Assembly (NCBI GenBank): GCA_020050685.1
Contig: JAGVKG010000063.1
Coordinates: 1 to 48,412, forward strand
Direction of reading: 5' to 3'
Source: Candidatus Obscuribacterales bacterium
Lineage (GTDB): Bacteria; Cyanobacteriota; Vampirovibrionia; Obscuribacterales; Obscuribacteraceae
Length of the DNA stretch: 48,412 nt
Shown here: piece by piece, positions 26,090 to 34,090 of the stretch
How positions within the stretch are numbered: position 1 is the first letter of the stretch
Layout: each line of letters opens with the position of its first letter
Notes under the pieces: model-generated
What the model saw: only the letters and a program-made list of their open reading frames with translations
What the model was told of the DNA's origin: nothing
The model's database searches: none
Made by a program: the position numbers and the translations under genes

Positions 26090-26968
26090 TTATGGGATCA
26101 AATCTGGTGTCACGTGATACAAGTAGCGAATTGTTGCTGCATCATTTGGCGAAATTACTTGATAGCCGTAATTGATGTTCATCAGATCGCCTGGGTTTGG
26201 ACTGTGGCCTTCTATTCCTAAAGCATGGCCGAATTCATGGGCTGCTCCTGCTTGTACCCATTTGAAAGTTTGAGGTTGGCCCATGGCACCGGTTACTCTC
26301 ATTTGGATCACAACTGGTCGGAAATCCACTTGCTGACCAGATAGTACTGCCTTGAGGGGAAAGCTTCGTTTGGCTGTGTAACCACGAATATCATTGGAAG
26401 TCAGACCAAATCCAATTTTGTTGACGAAGTGGTTGACAAAGAAGACATAAATGTCAGCCTCGCTTGGATCGTCCGTGAAAGCAAAAGAAAAAAGCCCTTC
26501 CTTTTCAAAAGGCTTCCAGGCTGAGATTCCCGCAGTCACAGCTTGGTAATGCTCTTCGCTATATCCCTGGGCAATCGGTAGTTTGCTTATGCCTTCTGGA
26601 TCTTGCAAGAGATTTGCCACCACATCCGGCCAATGGGCAAGATTGTCCACGTTGCAAATTGGCGCACCGGCTTCTTCATCCAGAATTGCATCAAGAGTTT
26701 GACCGTGTGCCACGTAAACTTTCAGGGGCATCTGCTCGGATATCCAACGAATCACACCATACTGGCTGCGAAATTGACCGTAGACCACACCTTGTGTGCG
26801 AGCTTGCGGGCGGGCGGCAATTTGGCCTTCTGTCTTGATTTCCTTAGCCAAACTTTCTGTGCCTTGCAACAAAGTACAGACAATCAGCGTCAATACCAGA
26901 CCAAGCTTGTCTAGATTGAGCCTTTCTAAATGAATGTTTAAAAGGAGGTGGCAAACAAGATATTTCAT
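26090..26968 (-). CDS. Matrixin-like secreted zinc metalloprotease
   Basis: The C-terminal part carries the metzincin zinc motif HEFGHALGIEGH (HExxHxxGxxH, coding around 26210-26250), followed by GDLMNINYGY, consistent with the Met-turn of matrixin-type peptidases. A hydrophobic N-terminal segment (LGLVLTLIVCTLLQG) suggests export. ATG 26968 gives 292 residues; the frame is open to 27055, but those residues look non-coding and no good ribosome-binding site marks either start. The domain region FSFAFTDDPSEADIYVFFVN matches the matrixin substrate-binding strands. No inhibitor or propeptide is obvious. Confidence 0.8.
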   Translation of the reverse strand: MKYLVCHLLLNIHLERLNLDKLGLVLTLIVCTLLQGTESLAKEIKTEGQIAARPQARTQGVVYGQFRSQYGVIRWISEQMPLKVYVAHGQTLDAILDEEAGAPICNVDNLAHWPDVVANLLQDPEGISKLPIAQGYSEEHYQAVTAGISAWKPFEKEGLFSFAFTDDPSEADIYVFFVNHFVNKIGFGLTSNDIRGYTAKRSFPLKAVLSGQQVDFRPVVIQMRVTGAMGQPQTFKWVQAGAAHEFGHALGIEGHSPNPGDLMNINYGYQVISPNDAATIRYLYHVTPDLIP

Positions 26969-27005
26969 AGTACAAATTCTACTGTATCGCAGACACTCCA
27001 GTTTG

Positions 27006-27060
27006 AGGGGTACGAGGGATCGAACCTGTTGGGGCAGCACCAACACTGCGACCACTTCAT
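27006..27060 (-). pseudogene. tRNA-like 3' fragment
   Basis: On the minus strand GTTGG-tgctgcc-CCAAC is followed by a T-loop-like GGTTCGATCCCTCG and an acceptor-like TACCCCT. Only three of five T-stem pairs form and no matching 5' half is present upstream. It may be the remnant of a long-variable-arm tRNA, or chance. Confidence 0.25.
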
Positions 27061-27061
27061 T

Positions 27062-27149
27062 TAAGCGCTCCGTTACCTATCGGCTCCTCCGCGCGTCAAG
27101 ACGCTCCCACTCCGCATTGCTCCTCGCAATGCTGCGCTTCGCTGATTTT
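27062..27149 (+). repeat. Dispersed structured repeat, copy R2
   Basis: Head TAAGCGCTCCGTTACC, block CGGCTCCTCCGCGCGTC, AGACGCTC, then a perfect 7-bp hairpin GCATTGC-tcctc-GCAATGC (27114-27132) and a GCGCTTCGCTGATT tail. It is the best-preserved hairpin of the family and sits in tandem with R3. Confidence 0.85.
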
Positions 27150-27157
27150 TCGTCATC

Positions 27158-27246
27158 TTTACGCTCCGTCGCCTATCGGCTCCTCCGCGTGGCAAGACGC
27201 TCCGCTCCGCATTGCTGGTTTTTTGTCCACGGCGTTACGCTGGTTA
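27158..27246 (+). repeat. Dispersed structured repeat, copy R3
   Basis: Head TTTACGCTCCGTCGCC and CGGCTCCTCCGC are nearly identical to R2, followed by AAGACGCTC and GCATTGCTGG. The 3' half of the terminal hairpin is lost and replaced by GTTTTTTGTCC before GTTACGCTGGTTAT. Confidence 0.8.
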
Positions 27247-27312
27247 TCCGCGGTCGGTGCCTTCGTTTTAGGGATTTCATCATCGGTTCGTAGTTTTCCC
27301 ATTGGCTGGAGG

Positions 27313-27341
27313 TTGACTGGCAGTTAAAATTCGCCAATATC
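27313..27341 (+). promoter_or_regulatory. Candidate promoter of the Tyr/Gln-rich protein gene
   Basis: TTGACT (27313-27318), a 17-nt spacer and AATATC (27336-27341), 44 nt upstream of ATG 27385. The -35 is strong and the -10 poor. Confidence 0.35.
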
Positions 27342-27384
27342 CCAAAAATCTCTTTTGAGAACTTAGTACCACCCGGGTCAAGCC

Positions 27385-28467
27385 ATGAACAACACGTACG
27401 GAATCGAGTCCACAGGCTTCAATCAAAGACCAGACGCGGCGCAACAAGCGGCATCCGATGCCTTGCTAGCTCAAGCGAATTCCCTCAGGCCGACCAAACG
27501 TGTTACCTTGCAGGCCAGCCTTACGGAATTGCAAGTCGATCCCCAGTTGGCTCAATCAGGTCTCTTTGGCAAAGATATGTCAGCCCAGTGGCAAGTTCTG
27601 CAAGATCAAAGAACCGGGCAGAAATACATTGATTGTGGTGGTAAACCACAAGCGCTTGCCTATAATCCGCAAGACAACACTTATTCCTTTGATTATTACG
27701 AGCAATCCCGCATCGGTAATGTCCATAAAAGTTTCCGTATGCGTCCGACAGGCGCCAATAGTTTTGTTGGCTATGAGGATATTGACCAAGTCGGTGCCAA
27801 TGGTCAGGTAGTCGGGCATGTCCGCTATAGCTTAAATGGCTATTCGCAACCATATTTTGAACAAAATGCTTATTCGGCTTATCCCGTTGGTATTAACCAA
27901 ATTAGCCGTTTTCCAATCAACCTTCCGAACCAACCGCAATATGCTCATCAGCTCCGTCAATTGATGAAGATGCCATATAACCAGTTCGAGAGCCATGTGC
28001 AGTATCCTCGAGCCATGGGCACTGTATGTTTTGACCCACAACAGCAATCAAGGTACATGGGCTATCAATTTGCCAGACCACATACCTACAATGTGCAAGG
28101 TGCTCAAGGCGTTCAGGGCTATGAAGTACAACAAGCCCCCTATGCGCAACAACAAGCTCCGTATGCGCAGATCATGCCGCAGTACATGGGCTATCAAAAT
28201 GGTATGCCGAGAGACTATCAAGGCAATTATCCTGATTATCAGGGCTATGAAATGGCTAAGCCACGCGGATTTTTTGGCAAGCTCAAGGATTATGTCGGTT
28301 ACAAACTTGGCATTGGTAGACCAACCACTTATTACCCGCAGCTGGGTCACTATATGGGCTATGTGAATGGTCGACCAAGAAACTATGTCCCGATGCGCGG
28401 ACCGGCTCATCCCCCAGGTTATGATGCAAGAAACGTGCAACAGCCCCAAGAAGTCATGACAACCTGA
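27385..28467 (+). CDS. Tyr/Gln/Pro-rich protein with YMGY repeats
   Basis: Not recognised. The 360-residue protein has no signal peptide or membrane segment. Residues about 35-160 look folded, with a repeated beta pattern (YIDCGGKPQALAYNPQDNTY, then SFRMRPTGANSFVGYEDID). Residues about 225-350 are low complexity and contain three spaced copies of a motif YMGYxxxxPRxY (SRYMGYQFARPHTY, PQYMGYQNGMPRDY, GHYMGYVNGRPRNY) plus QAPYAQQQAPYAQ. Aromatic Gly/Gln-rich repeats of this kind suit adhesive, phase-separating or spore/wall-coat proteins, but that is speculation. It is flanked upstream by repeats R2/R3. Confidence 0.65.
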   Translation: MNNTYGIESTGFNQRPDAAQQAASDALLAQANSLRPTKRVTLQASLTELQVDPQLAQSGLFGKDMSAQWQVLQDQRTGQKYIDCGGKPQALAYNPQDNTYSFDYYEQSRIGNVHKSFRMRPTGANSFVGYEDIDQVGANGQVVGHVRYSLNGYSQPYFEQNAYSAYPVGINQISRFPINLPNQPQYAHQLRQLMKMPYNQFESHVQYPRAMGTVCFDPQQQSRYMGYQFARPHTYNVQGAQGVQGYEVQQAPYAQQQAPYAQIMPQYMGYQNGMPRDYQGNYPDYQGYEMAKPRGFFGKLKDYVGYKLGIGRPTTYYPQLGHYMGYVNGRPRNYVPMRGPAHPPGYDARNVQQPQEVMTT

Positions 28468-28562
28468 TATTATTCTTCTGGGTATTATTCTTTTCTAAGA
28501 GCGAGCGATGGATTAAGCTTGCTCAAGGAAGTTGTCAGCCGCTTCCGTCACAATCATATTTG

Positions 28563-28584
28563 AGCACAATATATTGATTGTGCT
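28563..28584. other. Hairpin upstream of the SGNH-like gene
   Basis: AGCACAAT-atattg-ATTGTGCT forms a perfect 8-bp stem, extendable by flanking TTGA/TCAA with one bulge, ending 35 nt before ATG 28619. It is followed by TTTC, so it could be a terminator for the preceding gene or an operator. Confidence 0.4.
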
Positions 28585-28618
28585 TTCAATGGTCGCAATT
28601 GGGTGATAACGTAACAGA

Positions 28619-29914
28619 ATGAGGCTTTGGGAAAAGCTCTGGGCAAATGGTGGCCGTTGTGCACGGTCGACCGTGCTTTGGCTTTTAGTTCTGCTCTTAG
28701 TTTGCGATCTTGCATCCAGTGCTTTTGCGCCCTTGTCCATGGTGCGCCATGAAAAACTCGAGCCAGGACAAATTGCTTTGAGTTCGATTGCCTATAAGGC
28801 AGAACAATTGAAGAGCATGCCAAATAGCCCCGACATTTTGGTTCTCGGATCGTCATTGCCCATGTCTGCTATAAAGTACGCAGATACTTTGGCGGATTTG
28901 CCAGGCTTGCTTGCTTTTGAAGCTAAGGCAAAAGCAGTGGGGTTGAATCCATTCCAATCCTATTGTGGTGCAAAATATCTCGAGTCGACTTTGGCTAAAA
29001 CTAGTGGTGTCAAGGCGTCTGCCTTTAACTTCACTTGTGCTGCTTGCATGGTGTCGGATGCGTATTTGATTCTTAAGCAAGCTTGCGCAGAAGGCAAAGC
29101 ACCAAAGATAATTTTCTATGGCATTGCACCGCGCGACTTCGTCGATAATTTGGTGCCAGAAGTGGGAACGACGCCAAGCTTTACGGTTTTAGCCAATGCC
29201 ACCACACTGCCTGAGCGGTTGACGTGGCAAACACCACCAAACTTAGCTTTTGATCTGGTGGTTTCTTCGCTTTCGCAATACTGCCGCGATCGCAGCAATT
29301 GGAAGATGTTGTGCATGGATTGGGCTTCGCGAATTTTTGACCATCCAGTTAACTTGCGCGACAGTGATAACCAGTCTGCAAACAATAAGTCAATTGATTC
29401 CAATTCTCAAAAAACAGATATGGCAACTGGTGAGTCACAATTGCCTGGTTTGTCTCGCAATTTAGCGGCTGGCAATTCGGCCCTCCAAGAATTTCGCATG
29501 GATGAAGATCATTTGCGTGATTACAGAAAGCGCTACAATCCGGCAAATTTTGCCCGGCTGAAACAGGAAACCGCATACTTTGCCAAGTTGCTTGACTTGT
29601 GCCGACAAAACAAAATTGTTTGCGTGGTTATCAACATGCCGATTACAGACATAAATAGAACGATGATTCCACCTGACATATACAAAAAATACGTCACTCA
29701 AGTTCTCAGTTTGCCTAGTGAATATGGCGCCGAGATGATTGATTTGGACAGCCCGAGAGATTTTGTTCAAGGAGATTTTTTGGATTCCGTGCACACAAAT
29801 CCACGTGGTGGCAAAAAGCTTTTGGACAAATTAGGTGTTGCCTTGCAATCGAGCTTGGCTGCCAACCAATCTGGTCTTACGAATCAGCTTGGTGTAAGAT
29901 TGCAAACGAAATAA
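28619..29914 (+). CDS. SGNH-like/DUF1574-like membrane-anchored protein
   Basis: A 431-residue protein with one N-terminal membrane helix (about residues 18-37) and an exported SGNH/GDSL-type fold. Block I is LVLGSSLP with the candidate nucleophile Ser, and the C-terminal DSVHTNPRGGKKL supplies the DxxH pair; an Asn/Gly block is less clear. The general arrangement resembles DUF1574 and DltD-like proteins of cyanobacteria and Leptospira, some linked to acylation of exported polysaccharides. The substrate is unknown. There is no strong ribosome-binding site before ATG 28619. glmU follows by 43 nt, which fits a surface-polymer role. Confidence 0.65.
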   Translation: MRLWEKLWANGGRCARSTVLWLLVLLLVCDLASSAFAPLSMVRHEKLEPGQIALSSIAYKAEQLKSMPNSPDILVLGSSLPMSAIKYADTLADLPGLLAFEAKAKAVGLNPFQSYCGAKYLESTLAKTSGVKASAFNFTCAACMVSDAYLILKQACAEGKAPKIIFYGIAPRDFVDNLVPEVGTTPSFTVLANATTLPERLTWQTPPNLAFDLVVSSLSQYCRDRSNWKMLCMDWASRIFDHPVNLRDSDNQSANNKSIDSNSQKTDMATGESQLPGLSRNLAAGNSALQEFRMDEDHLRDYRKRYNPANFARLKQETAYFAKLLDLCRQNKIVCVVINMPITDINRTMIPPDIYKKYVTQVLSLPSEYGAEMIDLDSPRDFVQGDFLDSVHTNPRGGKKLLDKLGVALQSSLAANQSGLTNQLGVRLQTK

Positions 29915-29957
29915 GGATTAAGAGCCAATCAGGCAGCGACGGAGCGAACTTTTACTA

Positions 29958-31370
29958 ATGGCAGAGAAATACACGGGAAAACGCGCGATTGTCCTGGCTG
30001 CAGGTTTGGGCAAGCGGATGAAGTCTCAGCGCCCCAAGGTCTTGCATGAAGTTCTGGGCAAGGCAATTATCACTCGTGTTTTAGATGCCTTGGATGATAC
30101 CGGTGTCGAGCATATCCATATTGTGCTTGGACATGGGCGCGCGCAAGTCGAGGAATTTTTGCAAGCTAATCCGCCAAAGACAAAATACTCCCTGCATGTG
30201 CAAGAACCGCAATTGGGCACAGGACACGCAGTCATGCAAGTGGCGGATGCCTTAGCGGGATTTTCCGGGACCTTGTTAGTCTGTGCCGGTGATACACCAC
30301 TTCTATCCTCAATTACATTGAGCCGCCTGATTGACGAACATGAAGGGCAGAAAGCATCTGTCAGTTTGCTCAGCACAATTGTTGATGATCCAAAAAATTA
30401 TGGACGGATTGTTCGTGATACCACAGGCAGGGTCACGCATATTGTCGAAGACAAAGATGCTAATGAAAGCGAAAAGAAAATTCCGGAAGTAAACGCATCT
30501 ATTTACTGCTTTAGCTGGCCACAAGCAGCTGATGGACTTGGGCAGCTGAAAAATGATAATCGCCAAAAGGAATATTACCTTACTGATTTGGTTGGCTGGG
30601 CTGTAGGCAAAAGGTTGCCGGTCTCAGCGGTGATTACTTCTGACTGGCAAGAAGTTTGTGGTATCAATTCACGCTTGGAACTTTCCGAGGCAAACGAACT
30701 TTTGAAAAAGAAAGTTTTGAAAAAACTAGCCTTGGAAGATGGCGTGACAGTTTTGGATCCAGCTTCCAGTTGGATTGCGCCGGAAGTAAAAGTAGGACAA
30801 GACACAACCATATTGCCCGGTTGCTTAATCATGGGTGATGTGACAATTGGCTCAAATTGTTTGATTGGCCCCAATGCCGTGATTCACGGACCGACGCGTA
30901 TCGGAAATGATACAAAGGTAAGTCAATCGTTAGTGGTTCGCTCTCAAGTAGGCGCCAACTGTCAGGTAGGGCCATTTGCGCACTTGCGAGATAATGCAGA
31001 AGTTGGTGATTCGGTGAGAATTGGTAATTTTGTTGAAGTGAAGAAGAGCGAAATTGGCAACCAAACCAATGTCTCTCACTTAAGTTATATTGGTGATGCA
31101 GAAATTGGCACCGGGGCAAATATTGGTGCAGGCACCATTACTGCTAATTATGATCACATCACTAAACGCAAAGAACGCACCATAATCGGCAATAACGCAT
31201 CTACGGGATCCAATTCTGTTTTGGTAGCGCCAGTAAATGTTGGCTCTGGTGCTGTTGTGGCTGCTGGCACCGTGGTGACTAAAGACGTACCAAATGATTC
31301 TTTGGCAGTCGGCAGGGCCAGGCAAGAAAACAAAGAAGGCTGGTCGCAAAGCAAGCGCCGCACTAAATAG
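29958..31370 (+). CDS. glmU: Bifunctional GlmU (UDP-GlcNAc pyrophosphorylase/GlcN-1-P acetyltransferase)
   Basis: Makes UDP-GlcNAc for peptidoglycan and lipopolysaccharide in the cytosol. The N-terminal uridylyltransferase begins RAIVLAAGLGKRMKSQRPKV with the LxxGxGxRM...K signature, then QLGTGHAVMQ, CAGDTPLL and the Asn/Asp metal site near ASIYCF. From about residue 255 the left-handed beta-helix hexapeptides appear (VTIGSNCLIGPNAVIHG), then KSEIGNQTNVSHLSYIGDAEIG and GAGTITANYDH, the acetyl-CoA active-site region. At 470 residues it is full length. Repeat copy R4 lies 12 nt downstream. Confidence 0.96.
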   Translation: MAEKYTGKRAIVLAAGLGKRMKSQRPKVLHEVLGKAIITRVLDALDDTGVEHIHIVLGHGRAQVEEFLQANPPKTKYSLHVQEPQLGTGHAVMQVADALAGFSGTLLVCAGDTPLLSSITLSRLIDEHEGQKASVSLLSTIVDDPKNYGRIVRDTTGRVTHIVEDKDANESEKKIPEVNASIYCFSWPQAADGLGQLKNDNRQKEYYLTDLVGWAVGKRLPVSAVITSDWQEVCGINSRLELSEANELLKKKVLKKLALEDGVTVLDPASSWIAPEVKVGQDTTILPGCLIMGDVTIGSNCLIGPNAVIHGPTRIGNDTKVSQSLVVRSQVGANCQVGPFAHLRDNAEVGDSVRIGNFVEVKKSEIGNQTNVSHLSYIGDAEIGTGANIGAGTITANYDHITKRKERTIIGNNASTGSNSVLVAPVNVGSGAVVAAGTVVTKDVPNDSLAVGRARQENKEGWSQSKRRTK

Positions 31371-31382
31371 ATATGGGATTAG

Positions 31383-31462
31383 ATTTAAATGCTCTGTCGT
31401 CGCCTTTGGCTCCTTCTCCGCATTGATAGACGCTCACTTCCGATTGCTCACCGCAATCGTTT
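31383..31462 (+). repeat. Dispersed structured repeat, copy R4
   Basis: Head ATTTAAATGCTCTGTCGTCG, block TTTGGCTCCTTCTCCGC, AGACGCTC and a perfect hairpin CGATTGC-tcacc-GCAATCG (31441-31459) followed by TTTGTT. It is nearly identical to R5 and may act as the glmU terminator. It lies between the glmU stop and the convergent LSm-like gene. Confidence 0.85.
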
Positions 31463-31463
31463 G

Positions 31464-31739
31464 TTAGCTTTCTAGCTCTGCTAAATAATTTAGGCGGCTT
31501 CTTTCTGCTTCAGCAAAGGCAGTCGATTCAACGGTTATGAATTTAACCAAATTCATTGGTACGAGGTGTTTGGCATAGTCACGCGCGCCAGGCTTATCCG
31601 CTTCGCCATAACACTCCATTTCAACGTAGTCATGACCGACTCTGAGAATGCGGCCAGTCAGCGATGTCCCGTCGGCAAAATGCAGTCTTGCCCAGGATTT
31701 GCTGTCGCATAAAGCTTCTAGCCGCATTTTTAAGTGCAT
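31464..31739 (-). CDS. Small LSm-like protein (91 aa)
   Basis: Not a recognised named family. Residues about 15-42 (WARLHFADGTSLTGRILRVG, then HDYVEMECYG) follow the Sm1 pattern of a short strand, D/N-G turn, hydrophobic-x-G-x-hydrophobic, then an acid-hydrophobic strand; HLVPMNLVKFITVES near residues 59-73 suits an Sm2-like strand. This suggests a five-stranded LSm/Hfq-like barrel, possibly RNA binding, but it is inference from pattern. GAGGA lies 8 nt before ATG 31739. ATG 31727 is an alternative. Its 3' end abuts repeat R4. Confidence 0.65.
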   Translation of the reverse strand: MHLKMRLEALCDSKSWARLHFADGTSLTGRILRVGHDYVEMECYGEADKPGARDYAKHLVPMNLVKFITVESTAFAEAERSRLNYLAELES

Positions 31740-31842
31740 TTTCTGATTCCTCGGTTAATTAAGGGGACCAGACAGGCATGAGCCCATATTTTGATTTTAA
31801 CACCTTACAACCTGTGCCAATGTCCAATCTTCACTAATGCAA

Positions 31843-31848
31843 TATAAT
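31843..31848 (+). promoter_or_regulatory. Candidate -10 element of argS
   Basis: A perfect TATAAT lies about 140 nt upstream of the argS ATG and just before the structured leader. No good -35 hexamer is visible at 16-18 nt, so an activator or a different sigma factor could be involved. Confidence 0.4.
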
Positions 31849-31871
31849 TTACAGGGCCACAGCCGGTCTCA

Positions 31872-31960
31872 TGCTACTGAGCTCAGCCAGTAGTGACTGC
31901 CAGAGATACAATTGGCAGCCAGTGGCAGCGAGCGTCGTGAAGTGCTAAGAGCCTGACGCT
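31872..31960 (+). promoter_or_regulatory. Structured leader of argS (three hairpins)
   Basis: Three consecutive perfect 6-bp stems: CTACTG/CAGTAG (31874-31893), CTGCCA/TGGCAG (31897-31918) and AGCGTC/GACGCT (31931-31960, 18-nt loop). They fill most of the leader and end 26 nt before the start codon. No T-box sequence (AGGGUGGNACCGCG-like) was found, and no leader peptide with Arg codons was seen. It could be a new cis-regulatory RNA. Confidence 0.45.
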
Positions 31961-31986
31961 AATGTCTGTGATGGAGTGTTTGAACA

Positions 31987-33747
31987 ATGTTAGACCTAGT
32001 TGATACCTTGAAACTTAGATTTGAAGAAGCCCTGAAGTCCGCATATGGCAATGGGTCTGACTCGTATGAAGTGGCAATTTCTCCTGCTTCTAATCCGCAG
32101 TTTGGAGATTATCAGACCAATCTGGCTTTGACGCTGTCTAAGCAACTGAAACAGCCACCGCGAGCCATCGCCGAAGCAGTGATCGGAAAAGTTGATTTGA
32201 AGGATATTTGCGAAAAACCAGAAATTGCCGGACCTGGTTTTATCAATCTGAAAGTTGCAACCTCTTACTGGGAAGAGAAAATCAACGCAATCAAATCCGA
32301 TCCGCGATTGGGAATTGCTAAAGCTAAACACCCGCGTAAAGTCATTGTTGAACTTTCCAGTCCCAATATGGCCAAGGAAATGCATGTGGGGCATGTGCGC
32401 ACGACAATCATTGGTGACTGTCTGGCGCGCGTTTATGAATTTGCCGGACACGATGTTACGCGACTAAATCACGTTGGTGATTGGGGCACGCAATTTGGTA
32501 TGTTGGTGGCATATTTGCGGGAAGTTTGCCCTGATGCATTGACCAAACCGGACGCGATTAGTTTGGGAGATCTTGTTTCCTTTTATAGACAAGCAAAAAA
32601 GCGCTTTGATGCAGATGCGGAATTTCAAAACATATCACGTCAGGAAGTGGTGAAATTGCAGGGGGGTGATCCGGATACGCTGAGGGCCTGGAAATATCTC
32701 TTGGAACAATCACGGCATGAAGCACAGATTGTTTACGATCTTCTGGATGTTCATAATTTGATTGAGCGTGGTGAATCGTTTTATAACGAACAGCTGCCGG
32801 AAGTGGTGCGCGATCTGCAAAAGGCTGGATTGTGTGTGGAAGATCAAGGTGCAAAGTGCGTGTTTTTGGAAGGTTACAAAAATGAACAAGGCGGGCCATT
32901 GCCTTTGATTATTCAGAAAAGCGATGGTGGTTATAACTATGCTACTTCTGATTTGGCTGCCTTGCGTTATCGAGTAACTGTGGAGCGGGCCGAAGAAATT
33001 CTCTATGTCGTGGCAGCGGACCAAGCTGATCACCTTGGACCTGTATATCAAGTAGCAAGACGGGCAGGCTGGGTACCTGATAATGTTCGAATTGAGCATG
33101 TGCAATTTGGCGTAGTGCAAGGTGAAGACGGCAAAAAGCTGAAGACACGAGCCGGCGAAACGATTCGTTTGAAGGATCTTTTGCAAGAAGGGATGGATAG
33201 AGCCCGTGCGGAATTGGAATCGCGCCTGGCGCAAGAAGGTAGAACAGAATCGGAAGAGTACAAACAACAAATGGCGCGTGCCATTGGTATTGGTGCAGTC
33301 AAATATTTTGATCTGAGCCTGAATCGGATCACGAATTACGTATTTAATTTTGACAAGATGTTGTCGCTTTCCGGCAATACTGCACCATATATGATGTATG
33401 CCTATGTGCGCATCCGCGGCATTGAGCGCAAGGGCGAGATTGATTTTAGTAAGTTGCCAGCCTCAGCTAAGGTGATTCTTGGTGAGCCGGTGGAGTTGGA
33501 CTTAGCTAAACAGCTTTTGGCTTTTGATGAAATGATTGAAACTGTGACAAGAGATCTTTTGCCAAACCGCATTTGCGAATATCTTTTCGAACTTTCGCAA
33601 AAGTTCAATCAGTTTTATGAAAAGGCACAAGTACTTTCCGCTCCGGAGCCTGTGCGGACTTCGAGGCTAATTCTTTGCCATCTGACTGCAGAAGCTATTA
33701 AAACGGGACTGTCGCTCCTGGGCATTTCTGTTTTAGAGAAGATGTAA
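31987..33747 (+). CDS. argS: Arginyl-tRNA synthetase
   Basis: A class I synthetase charging tRNA-Arg. The order is: an N-terminal additional domain (residues 1-115), the HIGH-type motif HVGH at 133-136 in [26 protein letters not shown], the connective region ([13 protein letters not shown]), the degenerate KMSKS site as [14 protein letters not shown], and the helical anticodon-binding domain ending ISVLEKM. At 586 residues it is typical. The gene follows a structured 140-nt leader and has its own promoter candidate. Confidence 0.96.
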   Translation: MLDLVDTLKLRFEEALKSAYGNGSDSYEVAISPASNPQFGDYQTNLALTLSKQLKQPPRAIAEAVIGKVDLKDICEKPEIAGPGFINLKVATSYWEEKINAIKSDPRLGIAKAKHPRKVIVELSSPNMAKEMHVGHVRTTIIGDCLARVYEFAGHDVTRLNHVGDWGTQFGMLVAYLREVCPDALTKPDAISLGDLVSFYRQAKKRFDADAEFQNISRQEVVKLQGGDPDTLRAWKYLLEQSRHEAQIVYDLLDVHNLIERGESFYNEQLPEVVRDLQKAGLCVEDQGAKCVFLEGYKNEQGGPLPLIIQKSDGGYNYATSDLAALRYRVTVERAEEILYVVAADQADHLGPVYQVARRAGWVPDNVRIEHVQFGVVQGEDGKKLKTRAGETIRLKDLLQEGMDRARAELESRLAQEGRTESEEYKQQMARAIGIGAVKYFDLSLNRITNYVFNFDKMLSLSGNTAPYMMYAYVRIRGIERKGEIDFSKLPASAKVILGEPVELDLAKQLLAFDEMIETVTRDLLPNRICEYLFELSQKFNQFYEKAQVLSAPEPVRTSRLILCHLTAEAIKTGLSLLGISVLEKM

Positions 33748-33877
33748 TTTAGAAAAAAAGTCAAGGCTTGTAGTTTTACGCTAAGTTACTAAACTTAAGA
33801 ACGAGACAGCTAAGATCACCAAAGTTGCCATAAATTGTTGCTTGATGCAAGGGACTAACACTAGAACCGGGGACCAA

Positions 33878-34057
33878 ATGGAAGATTTATTGCCTTCAAA
33901 CCTGATTAAGAGACTGGAAGATTTGGTGGGTCGTGAACATACTTATTTAGAAGATGAGCTTTACTCCCAGGAAGCTCTGACAAATTTAAAGTATCGAGCT
34001 GAACTTGAGAAACTCTTTAAATTAGATCCTTTGGGCCCCTTGCCACCCCGCGTCTAA
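33878..34057 (+). CDS. Small acidic hypothetical protein (59 aa)
   Basis: Not recognised. From ATG 33878 it reads as a predicted helical protein rich in Leu and Glu (LIKRLEDLVGREHTYLEDEL) with a Pro-rich end (LDPLGPLPPRV). GGGGA is 4-5 nt before ATG 33878; ATG 33845 and TTG 33842 are in frame but lack a ribosome-binding site. The gene sits alone between argS and the repeat-rich gap before the amidase. Its reality depends on conservation. Confidence 0.45.
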   Translation: MEDLLPSNLIKRLEDLVGREHTYLEDELYSQEALTNLKYRAELEKLFKLDPLGPLPPRV

Positions 34058-34090
34058 GCAATCGCGCCGATCATTTGTCATTCAAGCTTT

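Noticed and set aside
26941-26950. AAAGGAGGTG, a perfect Shine-Dalgarno sequence on the plus strand
   Set aside because: No start codon with a credible reading frame follows at the proper distance, and the segment is the N-terminal coding part of the minus-strand protease gene.
29286-29293. GCGATCGC (HIP1-like octamer of cyanobacteria)
   Set aside because: A single occurrence inside a coding region was noticed; this is not enrichment and cannot support lineage assignment.
31855-31986. T-box riboswitch in the argS leader
   Set aside because: The conserved T-box sequence and a terminator/antiterminator pair are absent, so only an unclassified structured leader is reported.
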